A stretch of 64,000 nt of DNA from positions 124,001 to 188,000 of the forward strand of contig NZ_BBLT01000010.1 of NCBI RefSeq assembly GCF_000775915.1, in the 5' to 3' direction. This DNA is from Sporocytophaga myxococcoides. Its GTDB lineage: Bacteria; Bacteroidota; Bacteroidia; Cytophagales; Cytophagaceae. The position numbers and the translations under genes are program-made. Below the pieces are notes generated by a model, which was not told the origin of the DNA, did not search any database, and saw only the letters and a program-made list of their open reading frames with translations. Of the stretch, positions 45,819-54,060 are shown in pieces. The stretch's first letter is position 1; each line of letters begins with the position of its first letter.

Positions 45819-47969
45819 TTAAATTTTAAACTTATAGATTTCAGGTATTGCAGAAGTTGCTTCAATATTAATATCCAGGTCTTTTAATGATCCATTGGCA
45901 ATATCATAAACCCAGGCATGTATAATGGGGAATTTACCATTTTTCCACTCTTCCTGAATTACTGACATTTTTGAAAGGTTATAAACCTGTTCCATCACAA
46001 CAAGCTCAACCATCCTGTTAAATTTAGGTTTTTCATCTTCTATAGCATCCAGTTCGGTCTGATATTTTTCATAAATATCCTTGATATTGCTTAACCAGTT
46101 ATCTATTAGACCCAGTTTCTGATTCCCCATCGCAGCTTTAACTCCTCCACATTCATAATGACCGCAAACAATAACATGCTTTACCTTTAAAACACTAACT
46201 GCATATTGTAATACACTCATCAGGTTAAAGTCTGTTTTAATAACAAGGTTAGCTATATTTCTGTGAACAAATATTTCTCCCGGATCAGTCTGTGTTATTT
46301 CATCTGTAGCTACACGACTGTCAGAGCAACCTATCCATAGGAATTTGGGAGCCTGGCCTTTGGCCATGCGTTTAAAGTATTCTGGATCAAGGTCTGTTCT
46401 TTGTTTTACCCATTCTTTATTTCTATCTAACAAGGCATGAAAGGCGTTTTCATCAGAATCGAGTTTGTATTGGGTTTTGATCAGTTCGGTTTTTCTTTGT
46501 AGATGATCAGAAGCGGTTTTAAAATCTTCAATTACCTCAGCTATATCATTATCAATAAATGAAGCTTTAGACCCATCTATAACTACATTCTTGGTTTTTG
46601 GAATATTGTTTAATTTAGTAATAAGCTGAGGCTTGTTAAGAAAAGACACATCTTTATTTAATCTGACATATACAGTGTCTCCAGTACCATCACCTTCAAC
46701 AGAAATAGCAGAATGGAAATTGGTCCTGACTACGGAAATAACACCTGCAATACTTCCGATTAAAATTCCGATAAGCAGATTAGTTGCAAGAGTTGCGATT
46801 ATTGTAATAGCAAATGGAATAAACGAAGCCCAGCCAATGGAAAATTCTTCTATAAAAATCGCAGGTCTTGTAAGTTTGAATCCAACACCTATAAGTACGG
46901 CAGCCAGCACAGCCAGAGGTACATGATGCATGAACTGAGGTATGAGAAAAACAGCTAAAATCAGAAAGATACTATGGATAATAGCAGATACTTTCGTCTT
47001 GGCACCTGAATCTGCATTAGCTTTACTTCTTACTATTAATGCAGTTAATGGCAAGCCTCCCAGTAATCCTGATACAATATTGCCAGCCCCTTGAGCAAAC
47101 AGTTCATGATTTACATGAGGTTGTCTTTTGTGCGGGTCAATTTTTTCAATTGCTTCCAGGGTTATAAGGCTTTCAACAGAAGCAAGCAAAGCAAGGGTAA
47201 AAGCCAAATAGATAATTTTTCCATTAAGAAGTAATGAAAAATCAGGAAACTTAAATCCTTTAAACAGATTGGTGTCTGGAATAGAAACAAGTTCGCTATC
47301 TGGTAGCTGTATATTAAAGTATAACTCAAGAATGGCATAGAGCAATGTACCTGTAAGCATTGCTACAAGAGCGGATGGAAACCATGAATATTTTCTTTTA
47401 AGAACCAGGTCCCAGAAGATATACACTCCTAAACTTATAAGAGTTAGCAAAAGTACATAAGGATTAATATGTTCTAATGCATTAGTAATCATTGAAAATT
47501 TACCATTCTCTCCTGAGTCCATAAATTCATCTACTTCAAATATTTTAGAGTGGTATCCTAATGCATATGGAATCTGCTTTATGATAAGAATAAGTCCTAT
47601 TGCAGCAAGCATTCCCTTTATGACAGAGGATGGAAAAAAGTATGCAATAATACCTGCCCTTATCATACCGAATAATATTTGTAATACACCTGCGAGAACA
47701 ATTGCTACAGTAAAGGCTTCAAAGCTTCCCAGGTCTTTAACTGCGCCTGCAACAATTATAGACAGCCCTGCTGCAGGACCGCTTACACTTAGTTGTGATT
47801 TGCTGAATAGTGACACTACTATTCCACCGACTATCCCAGCAATAATACCAGAGAATAAAGGAGCATTGGAAGCGAGACTTAACCCGAGACATAGCGGCAG
47901 AGCTATAAAAAAGACAACTAGCCCGGATGGCAGATCATGCTTTAGATCCGATAATTTGTAATTAATCAT
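45819..47969 (-). CDS. SulP-type anion transporter fused to beta-carbonic anhydrase
   Basis: This 716-residue protein is a fusion. Residues about 1-415 form an SulP transporter with ten or more membrane helices (ALPLCLGLSLASNAPLFSGI, SVSGPAAGLSIIVAGAV). Residues about 425-490 are a STAS-like domain (VVIDGSKASFIDNDIAEVI). From about 500 to the end is a beta-carbonic anhydrase, with zinc ligands Cys548 (CSDSR), His604 and Cys607 (HYECGGV) and the Asp550-Arg552 dyad. The pairing suggests bicarbonate or CO2 handling. It is a single gene, convergent with ftsZ. Confidence 0.93.
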   Translation of the reverse strand: MINYKLSDLKHDLPSGLVVFFIALPLCLGLSLASNAPLFSGIIAGIVGGIVVSLFSKSQLSVSGPAAGLSIIVAGAVKDLGSFEAFTVAIVLAGVLQILFGMIRAGIIAYFFPSSVIKGMLAAIGLILIIKQIPYALGYHSKIFEVDEFMDSGENGKFSMITNALEHINPYVLLLTLISLGVYIFWDLVLKRKYSWFPSALVAMLTGTLLYAILELYFNIQLPDSELVSIPDTNLFKGFKFPDFSLLLNGKIIYLAFTLALLASVESLITLEAIEKIDPHKRQPHVNHELFAQGAGNIVSGLLGGLPLTALIVRSKANADSGAKTKVSAIIHSIFLILAVFLIPQFMHHVPLAVLAAVLIGVGFKLTRPAIFIEEFSIGWASFIPFAITIIATLATNLLIGILIGSIAGVISVVRTNFHSAISVEGDGTGDTVYVRLNKDVSFLNKPQLITKLNNIPKTKNVVIDGSKASFIDNDIAEVIEDFKTASDHLQRKTELIKTQYKLDSDENAFHALLDRNKEWVKQRTDLDPEYFKRMAKGQAPKFLWIGCSDSRVATDEITQTDPGEIFVHRNIANLVIKTDFNLMSVLQYAVSVLKVKHVIVCGHYECGGVKAAMGNQKLGLIDNWLSNIKDIYEKYQTELDAIEDEKPKFNRMVELVVMEQVYNLSKMSVIQEEWKNGKFPIIHAWVYDIANGSLKDLDINIEATSAIPEIYKFKI

Positions 47970-48180
47970 AAAATTTTAAATCCCTCTGTTGAATAAAAAG
48001 TTTATAAAAATAAATCCTAGGTCTTTATATAATCTTTGTCTTTTAAACTTTCAACATGTATAAGTTAAATAATTTAAGTCCTAAAACGAATGAATAAGAA
48101 TGTCTCTTAAGCCCACTAATTACGCCTATTAAGGATATTAGAGCGCTTAGTTATATTTTATGAGAGTTTTTAAAAACGCT

Positions 48181-48705
48181 TTAAAATTCTATAAGCGCGT
48201 TGACCTGAGATTCTATCAGACTTGAAACAAAAGGGTCAAGAATTACACCTTCCTTAAAGTTATTTTCTACCCTTGAAATTCTGGGTTTTATTGCCAGTAC
48301 ATTCATGCCTAGGTAGTTTAAAATATCTGTCAGATGGCTCAAGGCCAGGGCTCCTCCCATAACTCCTGATGATATGCCCACAAGCGCCCCTTTTTTGTTT
48401 TTGAATGTATTGGGATAACTTAGTCCATCTATGAAGCCCTTTAATACTCCGGGAAATGAGTTATTATATTCAGGAACGATAAATACAAATTTGTCGGACT
48501 TTTTAATAAAATCAGATAATACATTGAAATCTGGATCTTTACCAGTATTTTCATACAGAGCAGAGAAGATAAACTTTTCAGGTAGCTTACTAAGATCAAG
48601 AATCTGACTCTCGACTCCGTGTTTCTTCAAAAGCTTCTGGTAGTATTCTGCGATTTTTATCGAATTGGATGGGACCCTGTTAGTGCCTGATATTATTGTA
48701 ATCAT
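48181..48705 (-). CDS. NAD(P)H-dependent FMN reductase-type flavoprotein
   Basis: This flavodoxin-like protein of 174 residues begins MITIISGTNRVPSNSIKIA, the phosphate-binding loop for FMN. It continues with FVFIVPEYNNSFPGVLKGFID, the family hallmark that contacts the flavin ring, and GVMGGALALSHL. It probably reduces FMN or a quinone using NAD(P)H. The ATG at 48705 is chosen over one at 48735, because the shorter form starts at the conserved first strand. It stands alone, upstream of a long gene-free stretch. Confidence 0.88.
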   Translation of the reverse strand: MITIISGTNRVPSNSIKIAEYYQKLLKKHGVESQILDLSKLPEKFIFSALYENTGKDPDFNVLSDFIKKSDKFVFIVPEYNNSFPGVLKGFIDGLSYPNTFKNKKGALVGISSGVMGGALALSHLTDILNYLGMNVLAIKPRISRVENNFKEGVILDPFVSSLIESQVNALIEF

Positions 48706-49596
48706 ATAATGAATTTGCCGATACCTCTCCTCCATTGGCCTGTTGAATTGGTTTTCAGAAAGGCTCTTTTGTTATTTTAATATTAAAGAAAGTATAAAAT
48801 TTTCAGAAATTTAAATATTTGAAATAAAAGGTTCGTTTCTAGTGAATTGTGTTTTTGCTTCATCTAAACAATTTACTATATTTTTAGAATAGCCTATTCT
48901 TAATCATGTTATTCGGATAATGGGAAATATGAAAATAAAGAACTGGTAAATCTTATTTAGGCTTTTATTTACCTGCGTAAATGTGGTAATATATTGCAGC
49001 GCGTTTATTTAGAGTTGTGAAGACATTCTGTTTATTCAGAATTACTTCAGAATCTCTAATTATTTTGGAGCAAATTGCAAGAATGGATCTGACCAAACGT
49101 TTGAACATTTCTTATAAAGGATATTTGCTAATAAGATAAGCAATGCCATTGTCGGAATGAAGATATTAATACAGGGTTTCAGTAGTAAACATTATTTGTA
49201 ATTTTCTGGATCCTATGACAATATTGGTGTAAAAACAGAATCTTGATAAATACTGACTGAAAGGCTTGAATAAAAGGGAGGTAATAATTTCCTTAATAAA
49301 GATCTTCCAGATTTTTCGAACAAAACACATTTTACAATGTTGAGAGCCTCATAAAGTATTAATCTATAAATGAGAATATTACTTTCTGTGGACGAAATAC
49401 TCCAGCTACTTAACTTTTCTAAGACATTCTTAGGTACAATACATAAATGACAAATACTAGTATCAAATAAATTTGTAAGAAACACAAGTGTTCATTAATA
49501 TTAAGGTGGTCTCATTTGCAAACTAAAAAAAATAGGGTTTAAAGGCCAATTATTGAATGAGACTGGCCTTTTATTAAATGTTTAAATTTAGTAGTA
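48706..49596. other. Stretch of about 890 bases without a convincing gene
   Basis: No tRNA or recognised repeat family is seen. A minus-strand frame of 90 codons (49213-49485) has no recognisable domain, a Cys/Ser-rich composition unlike its neighbours and no partner genes, so I do not call it. Near the end, AAAGGCCA (49541-49548) and TGGCCTTT (49564-49571) form a hairpin 25 bases before the porin gene. The stretch may be decayed coding DNA. Confidence 0.5.
49541..49575 (+). terminator. Hairpin before the porin gene
   Basis: An 8-bp perfect stem with a 15-base loop is followed by TTATT. It could be a weak terminator or a leader hairpin of the porin mRNA, whose ATG is at 49597. Confidence 0.4.
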
Positions 49597-50994
49597 ATGG
49601 AAAAAAAAGTATCACTTACTATTTTTGTGTTTTTGTTCTCTCTTTTTGCTTTTGCACAAATAGATAGTCTGATTTCCCCCGCTAGTAGTCTTGCACCTGC
49701 TGAGGATAGACCCTTAAAGTTTTCGCTCAATAAAGATGGATCAAGATATTTTCAAGTTACCTTTTTGAATCAGTCTTGGGTAAGATTTAATGAAAGCAAC
49801 CCAGGAACTACAGTATTTGGAGATGTTGAAAAAAATACTTTTGATATAGGGTTAAGACGCACACGCATTCAAATGTATGGTCAGATTACGGATAGGGCTT
49901 TTGTTTATTTTCAGTTTGGTATGAATAACTTCAACCGAACCTATCAGATGGATAACAATAGAAAAATTCAGTCTTTTTTTCATGATGCTTTGGGAGAGTA
50001 CCGCATTACTAAAGGCAATGAGCTTAAACTTGGAGGAGGTTTAACGATTGCCAATGGTCTTTCCAGATTTTCAAATCCAAGTGTGGGAACTATAATGACA
50101 CTGGATCTTCCAGTATTTGCTCAGGCAACAGTGGATCAGACAGATCTTTTTTCCAGAAAACTAAGTGTGTATGCCCGTGGACAGTTAGGTAAGCTCGATT
50201 ACAGATTAGTGTTAACTGATCCATTCTCGGTTAATTCAGCCGGAACTTCTATTGCAACCAATGCAGCAGGTAATATTCAACCTATCACTAAAAGAGCACC
50301 TGACTCTAAAGATGCAACCTTTGCCAATATAGGTCATACATATCAATATCAGGGATATTTCTCCTATAATTTCTGGGAAAAGGAGCCTCATCTTACTCCA
50401 TATATGACTGGTACTTATCTTGGAAAAAGGAAGGTTTTGAATCTTGCAGCTGGAGCAATCTATCAGTCAAAGGCTATGTGGAGACTTAACTCTGATTCTG
50501 CTACAACATACGATGATATGTTTTTATGGAGTGTTGAAGGTTATCTTGATAGCTATATAAACAAAGATAAGAATGATGCAATCTCAGTTTATCTTGGGTA
50601 TTTCAATTACAACTTTGGTAAAAATTATTTAAGGTATAATGGTATCATGAATCCTGCAAACGGATTGGTAAATTCAGCAAACGCACCTTCGGGTTCATTC
50701 GGTAATGCAGTTCCTATGATGGGAACAGGACAGGTTATATATGCTCAACTTGGGTATTTACTTCCTCATGAATCTGGGAAGCCAGGAATCATGCCATTTG
50801 CAAGCTACACTCGTTCTGATTTTGATAAGCTTAAAGATCCTGCAAATATTTATGATATTGGAGTTAATCTTTTAATGAATGGTCATAAATCAAAATTGTC
50901 ATTTGATTATCAGAACAGACCAGCATACAACTCAGATTACACAGTGGGGCAAAGAAAGAGTTGCTTTATATTGCAGTACCAGATTTTCATATAG
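49597..50994 (+). CDS. Outer-membrane porin (phosphate-selective porin O/P-like)
   Basis: A 465-residue protein with a signal peptide ending FAFAQ. The mature part has alternating polar and hydrophobic strands ending in aromatic residues, such as FQVTFLNQSWVRFNES, RTRIQMYGQITDRAFVYFQF and LGKLDYRLVLTDPF. The last residues (SCFILQYQIFI) form the C-terminal strand with a terminal hydrophobic residue, as in outer-membrane barrels. It is probably a porin for small anions. It is followed by a two-component pair on the same strand, which may regulate it. Confidence 0.82.
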   Translation: MEKKVSLTIFVFLFSLFAFAQIDSLISPASSLAPAEDRPLKFSLNKDGSRYFQVTFLNQSWVRFNESNPGTTVFGDVEKNTFDIGLRRTRIQMYGQITDRAFVYFQFGMNNFNRTYQMDNNRKIQSFFHDALGEYRITKGNELKLGGGLTIANGLSRFSNPSVGTIMTLDLPVFAQATVDQTDLFSRKLSVYARGQLGKLDYRLVLTDPFSVNSAGTSIATNAAGNIQPITKRAPDSKDATFANIGHTYQYQGYFSYNFWEKEPHLTPYMTGTYLGKRKVLNLAAGAIYQSKAMWRLNSDSATTYDDMFLWSVEGYLDSYINKDKNDAISVYLGYFNYNFGKNYLRYNGIMNPANGLVNSANAPSGSFGNAVPMMGTGQVIYAQLGYLLPHESGKPGIMPFASYTRSDFDKLKDPANIYDIGVNLLMNGHKSKLSFDYQNRPAYNSDYTVGQRKSCFILQYQIFI

Positions 50995-51090
50995 TCAGTT
51001 AAAGTAAGTTTGTTTAGTTTGTTTATTTGTTGGGAAGGAAGGCTTAATAGTCTTCCTTACCTTTTGTAAAAGTGGACGAATGATTATGTT

Positions 51091-51768
51091 ATGAAAGTTT
51101 TAATAATTGAAGATGAAAAGGAGCTAAGATATGACATGGTTAGCTATCTTTCACAAGAAGGATTTCTCTGTGAATCAGCAAGAAATTTTAGTGAAGCTGT
51201 TGATAAAATAGGTGTTTATGAATATGACTGCTATGTAATTGATATTATGCTACCAGGAGGTACAGGACTGGATCTTGTAAAGACTATCAAGTCACAAAAG
51301 CATCAGGGGGGAATTATCATTGTGTCAGCCAAAAACTCAATAGAGGATAAAATAGTTGGTCTTGAAATAGGCTCGGATGATTACCTCACAAAACCTTTTC
51401 ATTTATCTGAACTTAATGCAAGAATAAAATCTATTATCAGAAGAAGAAGTTTTAATGGTAATAATGAAATTCAATTTAATGAGATACGCATTTTGCCGGA
51501 CTCCAGGCAAGTTTATATTAATGGAAAAGAAATCTCGCTTACAGCAAAAGAATACGATCTCTTGTTGTTTTTTATTGTCAACAAGGGAAGAGTTATTCCC
51601 AAGGACTCAATAGCCGAACACCTATGGGGTGACTATATGGATCAAGCCGATTCATTCGATTTTATTTATACTCACATAAAGAATTTAAGAAGAAAACTAG
51701 TACAACAAGGAGCGAAAGATTATCTTAACACTGTTTACGGTATAGGATATAAGTTCCAGTCTGAATGA
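51091..51768 (+). CDS. OmpR-family response regulator
   Basis: A 225-residue regulator with an N-terminal receiver domain: acidic pocket IIEDEKE, phosphoacceptor Asp51 (YVIDIMLPGG) and Lys in YLTKPFH. The C-terminal winged helix (EISLTAKEYDLLLFFIVN, then DFIYTHIKNLRRKL, GIGYKFQ) binds DNA. Its stop codon overlaps the start of the histidine kinase gene by four bases, so the two are translated together. It lies 96 bases after the porin gene, which may be in the same transcript or under its control. Confidence 0.95.
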   Translation: MKVLIIEDEKELRYDMVSYLSQEGFLCESARNFSEAVDKIGVYEYDCYVIDIMLPGGTGLDLVKTIKSQKHQGGIIIVSAKNSIEDKIVGLEIGSDDYLTKPFHLSELNARIKSIIRRRSFNGNNEIQFNEIRILPDSRQVYINGKEISLTAKEYDLLLFFIVNKGRVIPKDSIAEHLWGDYMDQADSFDFIYTHIKNLRRKLVQQGAKDYLNTVYGIGYKFQSE

Positions 51769-53018
51769 AATTATTACAAAGAACAACCCTTTATTACCTT
51801 TTATATTCACTTTTTATTTTTGGAATAGGAACGATTCTATTCTATGTTTTTATTAAGATTATTCTATGGGACGGAATAGATGAAGCTATTTATCAGGAGA
51901 AAGTTCAGCTTGTAGCGAACCTTAATTATGAGAAAATAGGGGAAGGACTTCAACCTAGTACAGAAGTTTCGATTATGCCTGCTCTGGAAGCAGAGGTTGA
52001 AAAGGATAAATATAACACAGTACCCATTTACGACTCACTTACAAAAGAATATACCGATTTCAGGCAATTAACTTCCTACCATAAAAATGGAGAAGATTGG
52101 TACAAGGTGACAATAAGACAGCCTCTTGCAGAAGCAGAATCATTACTCAATAGTATCTTGCCCGTTGAGATTGGCCTCTTTTTGATACTGCTGGGGGGCG
52201 TGTTACTAATGAACAGGTTTATACTTGCTAAAATATGGCAACCTTTTTATGTATTGCTGGACAAGTTAAAAAAATATAATCTTGAAACTACTAAGATTAT
52301 TCCCTATGAATCTACTGATATTATTGAATTTCAGGAGCTGAATATTAATGTCGAAAAAATGACAGAACGTATTTATAAGGATTTTCTTACTCAAAAGGAA
52401 TTTAATGAGAACTCTTCTCATGAAATGCAGACTCCGCTTGCTATTATTAAAAACAAGCTAGAGTTGATCATTCAGTCAAAAAATCTCACAGAACAAGAGA
52501 TGCTTCATATACAATCTATTTTCAATGCCGTAAAACGACTGACCTTATTAAATAAAGGATTGTTGCTTTTAAGCAAAATAGAAAACAGACAATTTACCCA
52601 GAAAGAAAATGTAAATCTGGGAGAGCTGCTTCAGTCGATCTTTAACCTTCTTGAGGAACAAATCATTGATAAAAATATAACTACTGAGATAGAAATTAAA
52701 AGTACAGGCCCGATTAAGACAAACAGAATTCTAATAGAAGGATTGCTCAATAATCTTGTCTCCAATTCCATAAAACATAACATCCAAAATGGAAAAATTA
52801 CCGCAGAGCTTACAGAAAATCATTTTATTATTACAAATACAGGTATCCCGCTCAGCTTTCCTGCTGACGAAATGTTTGAACGTTTTCGAAAGGATTCTTC
52901 GGTAGAAAATTCAGTGGGATTAGGTTTGTCAATAGTGAAAAAGATATGTGATTTCCTGGATTATAAAATCGTATATATTCATAAGGATGGCTTACATACA
53001 TTGGTTGTAAATTTTTAA
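51765..53018 (+). CDS. Sensor histidine kinase
   Basis: A 417-residue membrane kinase with two membrane helices (about residues 8-34 and 132-153) around a periplasmic sensor of about 95 residues. The HAMP-like linker is followed by the dimerisation domain with phosphoacceptor His219 (SSHEMQTPLAIIKN). The ATPase domain has NNLVSNSIKHN (N box) and VGLGLSIVKKICDFL (G box). The G1 box (ITNTGIPL) has Thr-Gly in place of the usual Asp-x-Gly, so one ATP-contacting Asp is absent. It partners the response regulator upstream. Confidence 0.93.
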   Translation: MKLLQRTTLYYLLYSLFIFGIGTILFYVFIKIILWDGIDEAIYQEKVQLVANLNYEKIGEGLQPSTEVSIMPALEAEVEKDKYNTVPIYDSLTKEYTDFRQLTSYHKNGEDWYKVTIRQPLAEAESLLNSILPVEIGLFLILLGGVLLMNRFILAKIWQPFYVLLDKLKKYNLETTKIIPYESTDIIEFQELNINVEKMTERIYKDFLTQKEFNENSSHEMQTPLAIIKNKLELIIQSKNLTEQEMLHIQSIFNAVKRLTLLNKGLLLLSKIENRQFTQKENVNLGELLQSIFNLLEEQIIDKNITTEIEIKSTGPIKTNRILIEGLLNNLVSNSIKHNIQNGKITAELTENHFIITNTGIPLSFPADEMFERFRKDSSVENSVGLGLSIVKKICDFLDYKIVYIHKDGLHTLVVNF

Positions 53019-53083
53019 TCTCGTATTTTATTAGATACTTGCCCCTTCATTTCAACTTCAAAATGTTCTCAGAATTCTAAATT

Positions 53084-53108
53084 ACCTTTATGATATAATT
53101 ATAAAGGT
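53084..53108. promoter_or_regulatory. Inverted repeat before the PepSY-like gene
   Basis: ACCTTTAT (53084-53091) and ATAAAGGT (53101-53108) form an 8-bp inverted repeat ending just before the ATG at 53110. It may be an operator or a leader hairpin that covers the start. Confidence 0.35.
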
Positions 53109-53109
53109 G

Positions 53110-53460
53110 ATGAAAACATTATTCTGGACGCTCATCATGACTATTGTTGTGATTTTGTCAGTTGCTACCTATACGGTTGCTAATAGAAAGATTTTGATTT
53201 CTCCCATTCTTTTGCCTTTTGCTTCTGAAATGCTTTTGCAGAAAATAACACTAACCTGGATTCAATTGCCCATTCAGACCAGAAAATATATCTCTGATCA
53301 TTTTTCTGGTTGCAGGATAGAAGAAATGAATGAATTGAAAACCCAAAGATCAAATAAGATAGAAGTATTCTTATTTAAGGACAGTTATAGGTATGAACTC
53401 CTTTTTAACAAGAAAGGGGACCTCTTGAAGCAAATTAAGCACGTTAGGGAAAATCAATAA
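53110..53460 (+). CDS. Small membrane-anchored PepSY-like protein
   Basis: A protein of 116 residues with one N-terminal membrane helix or signal anchor (LFWTLIMTIVVILSVATYTV). Its C-terminal half follows the pattern of the PepSY-like (DUF2874) fold: a helix (IQTRKYISDHFSGC), then strands RSNKIEVFLFKD, YRYELLFNKKGDLLKQI. In Bacteroidota such small proteins often sit beside two-component systems, as here. The ATG at 53110 is chosen over a GTG one codon earlier. The assignment is by pattern and neighbours only. Confidence 0.6.
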   Translation: MKTLFWTLIMTIVVILSVATYTVANRKILISPILLPFASEMLLQKITLTWIQLPIQTRKYISDHFSGCRIEEMNELKTQRSNKIEVFLFKDSYRYELLFNKKGDLLKQIKHVRENQ

Positions 53461-53495
53461 TTAAGTTAAGTTTAGTTTTTTAAAGGCGAAGTGAG

Positions 53496-53526
53496 GGGCT
53501 GTCATAAATGGCAGCTCTTTTTTATT
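53496..53526 (+). terminator. Terminator after the PepSY-like gene
   Basis: A hairpin (53496-53517) with two wobble pairs is followed by seven T bases. It closes the plus-strand transcript of the porin/two-component region and lies at the stop codon of the convergent HAD-like gene. Confidence 0.7.
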
Positions 53527-53858
53527 TAATAACCTAATAATTTTTCTTCAATCACGTTCCAGTCTGTAAATTTAACTGAAACCTGTAGCTGAGAGATATC
53601 AGGTGTTCCTAGATATAATTCGTCGAATTCTATTCCATTTGCATCAAGCCATTCCAGGGTAATCTTACCGATATTTTTTATTCCTGAATTATAAGCGGAA
53701 AGGTGTCGCTTAGTGAGGATAATTATATAGTGTCCGGCTTTTCTGAGTTTGTTGATCTTTTCTTTAGCGCCGGGAAAGGGTATTAAGTTTTCAAAGCTCT
53801 CATCTTCTTTTTTGACAGGACATATTGTTCCATCTAGCGCAATAAATATTCTCATCAT
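53526..53858 (-). CDS. HAD-like protein without catalytic residues (probable pseudoenzyme)
   Basis: A complete 110-residue frame that follows the small capsule-type HAD family. Its parts are RIFIALDGTICPV (motif I), a middle GAKEKINKLRKAGHYIIILT, then GKITLEWLDANGIEFDELYLG and a tail FTDWNVIEE. Active members have DxDGT, but here the nucleophile Asp is Ala7. The later GKP-type Lys is Thr85, and the acidic DD pair is replaced by VSV (93-95). All three catalytic sites are therefore lost while the fold and reading frame are kept. The family comparison is from memory. It may act as a binding or regulatory protein. Confidence 0.8.
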   Translation of the reverse strand: MMRIFIALDGTICPVKKEDESFENLIPFPGAKEKINKLRKAGHYIIILTKRHLSAYNSGIKNIGKITLEWLDANGIEFDELYLGTPDISQLQVSVKFTDWNVIEEKLLGY

Positions 53859-54008
53859 TTTAATCCCTCTTTACAATAGAACCGTATTTTATCAGTTTGG
53901 TTAATTCAAAAGAAGTGGATGGAGAACAATTTGATAAACCTGTGTGTTCTTTTAATAGAGATTTATATTTATTTTACTTTATTTCTTTATATAGTTAATT
54001 ATAATTTG

Positions 54009-54054
54009 GAGGCTGTTAATCTTCAAAATCTCATCCTCTGAAGATTACAGCCTC
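54009..54054. terminator. Hairpin downstream of the glycosyltransferase gene
   Basis: GAGGCTG-T-TAATCTTCA pairs with TGAAGATTA-CAGCCTC (one bulged T), giving a 16-bp stem. It lies just after the minus-strand glycosyltransferase stop at 54061 and probably ends its transcript, although the T run is weak. Confidence 0.6.
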
Positions 54055-54060
54055 TTAATA

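Noticed and set aside
49213-49485. Minus-strand frame of 90 codons in the long gap
   Set aside because: No domain, signal peptide or gene partner is recognisable, and the Ser/Cys-rich composition looks like non-coding DNA read by chance.
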